Assembly: GCA_030040395.1 (NCBI GenBank)
Contig: JASHTU010000297.1
Span: 1 to 10,640 of the forward strand
Source: Acidobacteriaceae bacterium
Lineage (GTDB): Bacteria > Acidobacteriota > Terriglobia > Terriglobales > Acidobacteriaceae
DNA: 10,640 nt
Reading direction: 5' to 3'
A model generated the notes under the pieces. It searched no databases, was not told where the DNA came from, and saw only the letters and a list, made by a program, of their open reading frames with translations. Both the position numbers and the translations under genes were made by a program. The first letter of the stretch is position 1. Each line of letters begins with the position of its first letter. Of this stretch, positions 6,670 to 10,640 are shown piece by piece.

Positions 6670-8289
6670 ATGCACACACCCCCTGCGTTCTGGGTCTCTG
6701 TCCTACTGTCTGCGGGCTGCATGGCGAATCCGCTTGCAGCAAGCGCACAGGCCGACTTCAGCCACACCGCAACTCCCATCAAGCACGTGGTAGTGATCTT
6801 CGGAGAAAACATCTCGTTCGATCACTACTGGGGGACCTACCCTTACGCTTTGAATCCGCGCGGCGAACCTAGATTTACGCCCGCTCCCGGCACCCCGAGC
6901 GTGAACGGATTCACAGCCGCGTTGCTGACCGCCAATCCCAACTACCTCAACACCGCCGGCAACGGTTCCGGCGCCTCTAACCCCTTCCGCCTGGACCGCT
7001 CCCAGGCTTCCACAGCCGATCAGGACCACGACTACACGCCGGAGCAGCAAGCCTTCCACGCCGGGCTCATGGATTCCTTCCCGGAATTCACGGGTACGGC
7101 CGGTCCTCCGCCGCCTGGGGACAGCACCAAGGCGCTGGTGATGGGCTATTATGACGGCAACACGGTGACCGCGCTGTGGAACTACGCCCAGCACTATGCA
7201 CTCAACGACAACTCCTACGGCACCACCTTCGGCCCGTCGACGGTGGGGGCGATTAACCTTATCTCCGGCCAGACCAACGACGTGACCGACGAGATAAACG
7301 CCGGCAGCGACATCGTCAACGACGGCAGCGGCGGCAACACGGATGTCAGCGACGCCAATCCCATCGGCGACAAATGCACCGGCACCACCAGCGCGCAGAT
7401 CAGCATGGGCGGCGCCAACATCGGCGATCTGCTTGACCAGGCCGGCCTTACCTGGGGATGGTTCGAGGGCGGCTTCGATCTCACCATTACCAACCCCAAC
7501 GGCACCACGGGATGCGCCCGTTCTCACACGTCCGCGGCGACAGGCGTGACCGAATCGGACTATATCGAACACCACGAGCCGTTCCAGTACTACACGTCGA
7601 CGTCGAATCTCATGCATGTGCGTCCCTCTTCGGTGGCGATGATTGGATACGACGACGGCTCGGTCCACCATCAGTACGACATACACGATTTCTTCGACGC
7701 GGTGAAGGCTGGGAACATGCCCGCAGTCAGCTTCCTCAAGGCTCCAGGCTACGAGGACGCCCACGCCGGGTATTCCGATCCGCTCGACGAACAGACTTTC
7801 GTGGTCAACGTCATCAACTTCCTGATGACTTCGCCGTACTGGTCCTCGACGGCGGTTTTCATCAATTACGACGACTCCGACGGCTGGTACGATCATCAGC
7901 TTGGCGAGATCGTGAACCAGTCCACGACCGCGGACGACATGCTGACCGGCAATGGCCAATGCGGCAACGGAACGGACACCGCGCTCCCCGGACCCAGCGG
8001 TGCGGCTCACGCGCAGGGCCGGTGTGGCTACGGCCCGCGGCTTCCCTTGATGGTGATCTCTCCCTGGGCGAAGGCGAACTTCGTCGACCACACTTTGACC
8101 GACCAGAGTTCGATCATCCGTTTCATCGAAGACAACTGGCTGGGAGAACAACGGATCGGCGACGGGTCGTTCGACGCCATTGCCGGCTCGGTGGACAATA
8201 TGTTCGACTTCAACCACATCAACATGCACGCCACCTATCTGCTCGACCCATCGACAGGCGAGCCGGTTGGCGGCTTCAGACCGTTCTAA
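6670..8289 (+). CDS. Secreted phosphoesterase, AcpA/phospholipase C type (PF04185)
   Basis: 539 residues. The family cleaves phosphoester bonds (acid phosphatases, phosphatidylcholine-specific phospholipases C) outside the cytoplasm. The N-terminal block IKHVVVIFGENISFDHYWGT (37-56) supplies the metal ligands E46 and N47. FGPSTVGAINLISGQ (187-201) holds the probable nucleophile S190 or T191. NYDDSDGWYDHQ (399-410) gives metal-binding D401/D402. GRCGYGPRLPLMVISPWAK (450-468), VDHTLTDQSS (472-481) and RFIEDNW (484-490) are the conserved C-terminal block. Residues 1-28 are a signal peptide (hydrophobic 6-25, ASAQA cleavage region). The ATG at 6670 is chosen because GGAGG lies seven bases upstream; the reading frame is open from 6532 but that start has no ribosome site. 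Whether the substrate is phospholipid or a small phosphomonoester cannot be decided. It is likely co-transcribed with the oxidase. Confidence 0.92.
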   Translation: MHTPPAFWVSVLLSAGCMANPLAASAQADFSHTATPIKHVVVIFGENISFDHYWGTYPYALNPRGEPRFTPAPGTPSVNGFTAALLTANPNYLNTAGNGSGASNPFRLDRSQASTADQDHDYTPEQQAFHAGLMDSFPEFTGTAGPPPPGDSTKALVMGYYDGNTVTALWNYAQHYALNDNSYGTTFGPSTVGAINLISGQTNDVTDEINAGSDIVNDGSGGNTDVSDANPIGDKCTGTTSAQISMGGANIGDLLDQAGLTWGWFEGGFDLTITNPNGTTGCARSHTSAATGVTESDYIEHHEPFQYYTSTSNLMHVRPSSVAMIGYDDGSVHHQYDIHDFFDAVKAGNMPAVSFLKAPGYEDAHAGYSDPLDEQTFVVNVINFLMTSPYWSSTAVFINYDDSDGWYDHQLGEIVNQSTTADDMLTGNGQCGNGTDTALPGPSGAAHAQGRCGYGPRLPLMVISPWAKANFVDHTLTDQSSIIRFIEDNWLGEQRIGDGSFDAIAGSVDNMFDFNHINMHATYLLDPSTGEPVGGFRPF

Positions 8290-8301
8290 CTCGAGGCCGG
8301 C

Positions 8302-8331
8302 CCGGCTCTTCGCGGCGCTGCAGAGAGCCGG
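8302..8331 (+). other. Hairpin between phosphoesterase and oxidase genes
   Basis: CCGGCTCT (8302-8309) and AGAGCCGG (8324-8331) are perfect 8-base complements with a 14-base loop. It starts 12 bases after the phosphoesterase stop. There is no T-run, so it is not a standard terminator. It could reduce read-through or stabilise the upstream message in a two-gene transcript; this is inference. Confidence 0.4.
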
Positions 8332-8375
8332 CCGGTTTCCACGGAGTATCGCCTTCCCGCAAGCGACAATTAGGA

Positions 8376-9989
8376 ATGTCCGGTCGATTTCATTCATCCC
8401 GCCGCGTTTTTCTGTGCAATGCCGGCTTGGCTATTGCCGGATTCCAGCTCAAGCCGCCGATCGAACCGCTTCATCCGTCGCCGGCTCTCGATCCTCCCAC
8501 TCTTGCTTCCTTCGTCGATCCGCTGCCGCTGCCGCAGCTGGCGCGGCCCGCAGGAACACGGCCGCATCCCGAGAAGCCTGGCGAAAGCATTGCCTACTAC
8601 CGCATGCCGATGCGCGAGGCTCTTATCCAAGTTCATCGCGATTTGCCGCCCACGCGGATGTGGTGCTTTGGCGATAGCTTTCCGGGCCCGAGCATTGAGA
8701 CCGAGAGCGGCCGGGCGGTCATGGTGGATTGGGAAAATCGCCTTCCCGCGCGTCACTTTCTACCCATCGACCACACCCTGGAAGGCGCGGGACCTTCCTT
8801 GCCGGAGGTGCGGACGGTCGTGCACCTTCACGGAGGGCGTACGCCTCCTGAAAGTGACGGATATCCGGAAAAATGGATCGTGCCCGGACAGACGCAGACC
8901 TGCTTTTACCCCTCGGCCCAGCACGCGGCGTTGCTCTTTTACCATGACCACGCAATGGGCATTAACCGCCTGAACATTTATGCCGGCTTGCAGGGGTTCT
9001 TTATCGTGCGCGAAGCGCGCGAGAGCACCCTGCATCTTCCCGCCGGGGCATACGAGATTCCGTTGATGGTCAGCGACCGTCTGCTCACCCGGGACGGTCA
9101 GCTTTCTTACCCGGTTTCTCCGGATCCGGACCGACCGTGGACGCCGGAGGTTTTTGGGGACGCCATTCTGGTGAATGGCAAACTACTGCCCTACCACGAC
9201 GTGGAACCGCGGAGATACCGCTTGCGTTTGATGAACGGCTCCAACGGACGGTTTTACCGCTTCGAGTTGTCGAACCGGGCCGCTTTTCACGTGATCGCAA
9301 ACGACCAGGGATTGCTACATGCGCCGGTTGAGGCGCGCCGCCTGCCTCTGGCTCCGGCGGAACGCGCGGACATCGTGGCCGATTTTGCGCCTTTCGCGGG
9401 ATCGAATGTACGCCTGGTCAGCGACTCTTTCGACATTCTCCAGTTTCGGGTCGCCAAGGAGGGTGGCTACGAAGGCGCCGATCTGCCTTCTGTCCTCGAA
9501 GAGCCGGGTGAGGGGGTAAACGAGACCGCAGCGGTCCGCAGCCGCCGGCTGACGCTGGACGAGAGGCTCGACAAGGTTCAGCAGTCCATGGGCATGTTGT
9601 TGAACAACACGCACTGGAGCGCACCGGTGACGGAGAATCCCACGCTGCACACCGCGGAGATTTGGGAATTGGTGAATTTGACGGACGACTCGCACCCCAT
9701 TCATCTGCACCTGGTGCGGTTCAAGATCCTCGATCGCCGTCCTTTCGACAGGTTCGAATTCATGGGCACGCGCACCTTGCGCTACACCGGGCCCGCCCAG
9801 CCGGCGGATCCGGTCGAATCCGGCTGGAAGGATACGGCGCGCGCGGATCCCGGCATGGTGACGCGCATCCTTGTGCCCTTTGAAGACTATGCCGGCCGCT
9901 ATGTCTGGCACTGCCACATTCTGGAGCACGAAGACAACGAGATGATGCGGCCCTACGAAATTTTGAGGCCGGGCAAAACGTCCGGGTAG
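8376..9989 (+). CDS. Tat-exported multicopper oxidase, CotA/bilirubin-oxidase type
   Basis: 537 residues, near the usual size of CotA-type three-domain laccases. The enzyme oxidises phenols, bilirubin-like pigments or metal ions and reduces O2 to water. All four copper motifs are present: HLHGG (H150, H152), YHDHAMG (H190, H192), HPIHLHL (H440, H443, H445) and HCHILEHEDNEMM (H512, C513, H514, H518, axial M523). T1 Cys-His and the axial Met point to a CotA-like type 1 site. HLHGGRTPPESDGYPEKW is typical of this branch. The N-terminus SSRRVFLCNAGLAIAG (7-22) is a twin-arginine signal, as expected for a protein exported folded with cofactors. The reading frame is open far upstream, inside the phosphoesterase gene, but ATG 8376 is the only start that places the Tat signal correctly. 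Its ribosome site is poor (AGGA directly abuts the ATG), so translation may depend on coupling. The physiological substrate is unknown. Confidence 0.93.
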   Translation: MSGRFHSSRRVFLCNAGLAIAGFQLKPPIEPLHPSPALDPPTLASFVDPLPLPQLARPAGTRPHPEKPGESIAYYRMPMREALIQVHRDLPPTRMWCFGDSFPGPSIETESGRAVMVDWENRLPARHFLPIDHTLEGAGPSLPEVRTVVHLHGGRTPPESDGYPEKWIVPGQTQTCFYPSAQHAALLFYHDHAMGINRLNIYAGLQGFFIVREARESTLHLPAGAYEIPLMVSDRLLTRDGQLSYPVSPDPDRPWTPEVFGDAILVNGKLLPYHDVEPRRYRLRLMNGSNGRFYRFELSNRAAFHVIANDQGLLHAPVEARRLPLAPAERADIVADFAPFAGSNVRLVSDSFDILQFRVAKEGGYEGADLPSVLEEPGEGVNETAAVRSRRLTLDERLDKVQQSMGMLLNNTHWSAPVTENPTLHTAEIWELVNLTDDSHPIHLHLVRFKILDRRPFDRFEFMGTRTLRYTGPAQPADPVESGWKDTARADPGMVTRILVPFEDYAGRYVWHCHILEHEDNEMMRPYEILRPGKTSG

Positions 9990-10057
9990 GATGGCGGCGC
10001 CCGATTGGCGTGCAGAGCGGCAGTCCGGGGGATAGGCCATGTACTTTTCAGTTACCC

Positions 10058-10078
10058 TCCCCCCTACCCCCTACCTCT
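10058..10078 (-). repeat. C/G-rich heptad tract after the oxidase gene
   Basis: On the + strand TCCCCCC, TACCCCC and TACCTCT follow one another in strict 7-base register. The - strand carries runs of two, five, six and, just beyond, three G residues, enough for a two-layer G-quadruplex. The tract leads straight into a low-GC island. Confidence 0.6.
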
Positions 10079-10086
10079 TTGGGGGT

Positions 10087-10111
10087 TAAGTGATTTGTTT
10101 GCAATCACTTA
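10087..10111. repeat. Perfect 9-base inverted repeat in low-GC island
   Basis: TAAGTGATT (10087-10095) and AATCACTTA (10103-10111) are exact complements around a seven-base loop. The stem is A/T-rich and lacks a following T-run, so an operator or element end is at least as likely as an RNA hairpin. Confidence 0.6.
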
Positions 10112-10137
10112 TACTATTTAGTACTGGGTCTAAATTA

Positions 10138-10166
10138 TTGATAACAAAGGAGTTAGATACTAAAAT
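10138..10166 (+). promoter_or_regulatory. Candidate sigma-70-type promoter
   Basis: TTGATA at 10138-10143 (five of six to TTGACA) and TAAAAT at 10161-10166 (five of six to TATAAT) are separated by exactly 17 bases. Transcription would start near 10173 and run into the hairpin series. The 26% GC composition makes chance matches more likely, which lowers confidence. Confidence 0.4.
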
Positions 10167-10196
10167 CTTCAATAATAAGAGCTTACGGCCCATTTT

Positions 10197-10246
10197 GGGG
10201 CGTTTTGCCCCGCTTTCGGCGCAGACCCAGGCTGAGCCTGGCTGCG
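10197..10246. ncRNA. Tandem hairpins of a possible structured RNA
   Basis: GGGGC/GCCCC (10197-10201 with 10207-10211, five-base loop) is followed by a longer hairpin. In that, CGCAG (10220-10224) pairs with CTGCG (10242-10246), and inside it CCAGGCT (10227-10233) pairs with AGCCTGG (10235-10241). Together with 10278-10323 and 10339-10379, these form a nearly continuous chain of stems. RNA identity is inferred from structure only. Confidence 0.3.
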
Positions 10247-10267
10247 AATGGTCGCGAAGGCAGGGGC

Positions 10268-10323
10268 AAAAAAGCAGGCGGCCCGGGGATGGCGATCATG
10301 CTTAGCCACCACTCCCGGGCCGC
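10268..10323 (-). terminator. Left-facing intrinsic terminator
   Basis: GCGGCCCGGG (10278-10287) and CCCGGGCCGC (10314-10323) form a perfect 10-base GC stem, with an inner TGGC/GCCA pair (10290-10293, 10305-10308). On the - strand the stem is followed by CTGC and six T residues (10268-10273), the layout of an intrinsic terminator. On the + strand no T-run follows. No - strand gene is seen immediately to the right, so the transcript it would end is unidentified. Confidence 0.6.
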
Positions 10324-10338
10324 TCCGTTTCCGAAACG

Positions 10339-10379
10339 AAATCGCTCAGTTTTGATCCCTAAAACCATTCTAGCGATTT
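10339..10379. repeat. Nested inverted repeat
   Basis: AAATCGCT (10339-10346) pairs with AGCGATTT (10372-10379); within it GTTTT (10349-10353) pairs with AAAAC (10361-10365) over the loop GATCCCT. An adjoining near-palindrome CGTTTC/GAAACG lies at 10326-10338. A further small stem GGAAGA/TCTTCC lies at 10403-10418. Confidence 0.6.
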
Positions 10380-10429
10380 GGCGGAAATAACCGGCAAGGT
10401 TGGGAAGAAAAATCTTCCGTCTGGAATGA

Positions 10430-10462
10430 GGGGGATGGGGTTAGGCGCAGGGGGCGGAGGGG
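10430..10462 (+). other. Canonical G-quadruplex motif
   Basis: Four G-runs of five, four, five and four bases (10430-10434, 10437-10440, 10450-10454, 10459-10462) are separated by loops of two, nine and four bases. This satisfies the usual G3+ N1-9 pattern with room for a four-layer stack. The sequence TTGACA follows immediately (10463-10468), but no good -10 box lies at 16-18 bases from it. Confidence 0.55.
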
Positions 10463-10568
10463 TTGACAAGCCAGTTGGCGGGAGTCGGTCAGATTTGAAA
10501 TCGCATCCGGTTTGAGGCCGCATCCGGCAGTTGCACAAACATCTAGTTCAGTTCTTGCGCTTCAAATC

Positions 10569-10640
10569 ATGAGGAGAAGGACTTCAACCAATTTCCGAGC
10601 CACTCTTAAGAGGTTAAAAGTGGCTCGCAGGCAAAGGGAT
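10569..10640 (+). CDS. Possible 5' end of a gene running off the window
   Basis: From ATG 10569 the frame is open for 24 codons to the right edge (MRRRTSTNFRATLKRLKVAR and on), strongly basic, as at the start of a DNA-binding protein. There is no ribosome site before this ATG, and 24 open codons can occur by chance. The upstream TTCAAATC (10561-10568) is complementary to GATTTGAA (10492-10499). No family is recognisable. Confidence 0.25.
   Translation, partial: MRRRTSTNFRATLKRLKVARRQRD
10596..10627. repeat. Perfect 9-base inverted repeat near the right edge
   Basis: CGAGCCACT (10596-10604) and AGTGGCTCG (10619-10627) are exact complements with a 14-base loop that contains CTTAAG. It lies within the possible partial reading frame. 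If that frame is not coding, this could be the terminal repeat of an element or an RNA hairpin. Confidence 0.55.

Larger units (their letters stand above)
9990..10568. other. 579-base non-coding region rich in secondary structure
   Basis: No reading frame here has a ribosome site or recognisable protein; the two 61-codon frames (10205-10390 +, 10183-10368 -) overlap each other and the hairpins. Contents in order: a C-rich heptad tract, a 9-base stem, a low-GC island (23 G/C in 90 bases, 10091-10180), a promoter-like pair, a series of hairpins, and a G-quadruplex motif. It may be a small-RNA locus or a dispersed intergenic repeat. Confidence 0.6.

Noticed and set aside
7458..8375. Long upstream extension of the multicopper oxidase frame
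   Set aside because: It lies inside the phosphoesterase gene in another frame, is Arg-rich, and would bury the twin-arginine signal.
6703..8397. 564-codon open frame on the - strand opposite the phosphoesterase
   Set aside because: It mirrors a well-supported gene with complete motifs on the + strand, lacks any recognisable motif and is dominated by Val, Arg, Gly and Ala, as expected from the antisense of a high-GC gene.
10183..10390. Two overlapping 61-codon open frames on opposite strands
   Set aside because: They lie over the hairpin chain, have TTG or other weak starts without ribosome sites, and resemble no protein I recognise. A conserved short peptide cannot be fully excluded.
10463..10491. 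TTGACA after the G-quadruplex motif as a promoter
   Set aside because: A perfect -35 hexamer, but no acceptable -10 box at a spacing of 16-18 bases (the 17-base position reads CGGTCA).
10502..10527. CGCATCCGG direct repeat (10502-10510 and 10519-10527)
   Set aside because: Only two 9-base copies, without a further unit or flanking structure; not enough to call an operator array or CRISPR.

Overview
The window looks like a stretch of a moderately high-GC soil bacterium, most likely an acidobacterium (Acidobacteriota, Terriglobia). That is an inference from overall style: the 3' gene fragment at the left edge ends in a 'LTNI.RAEPD..LFQ.P.GYTV'-type tail that I associate with acidobacterial secreted proteins. 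The gene content also fits: a GH105 sugar-acid hydrolase, a beta-helix secreted protein, NfnAB, an AcpA/phospholipase-C-type phosphoesterase and a CotA-type multicopper oxidase. No rRNA, tRNA, CRISPR array, transposase or phage gene is visible.

Layout, left to right. (1) 1-141, + strand: the last 46 codons of an unrecognised gene. (2) 231-1128, - strand: a family-PF00756-type esterase broken by two single-base frameshifts. (3) 1274-2458, + strand: a secreted GH88/GH105-type unsaturated rhamnogalacturonyl hydrolase, followed by a clear intrinsic terminator. (4) 2679-6297, - strand: nfnA and nfnB overlap by 8 bases and encode the flavin-based electron-bifurcating transhydrogenase; a lower-GC beta-helix secreted protein gene lies 63 bases downstream. 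(5) 6670-9989, + strand: a secreted phosphoesterase and a Tat-exported multicopper oxidase, 86 bases apart and probably co-transcribed. (6) 9990-10568: a long non-coding stretch packed with unusual structure. (7) 10569 to the right edge: a possible start of another gene.

How the genes fit together: most products outside nfnAB are exported (GH105, beta-helix, phosphoesterase, multicopper oxidase), suggesting polysaccharide, phosphate and phenolic/metal chemistry at the cell surface. NfnAB is cytoplasmic and balances NADH, NADPH and ferredoxin. No single pathway joins all the genes.

The coding genes are mostly recognisable families. The least explained DNA is between genes. A degenerate 7-base-periodic tract recurs at three gene 3' ends, in one case running into the nfnB stop codon. 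The 9990-10568 region combines a 26% GC island carrying a promoter-like pair, five or more consecutive hairpins, a left-facing intrinsic terminator with no left-facing gene, and a strong G-quadruplex motif. It is the best candidate here for an undescribed element, either a small RNA locus or a dispersed intergenic repeat.
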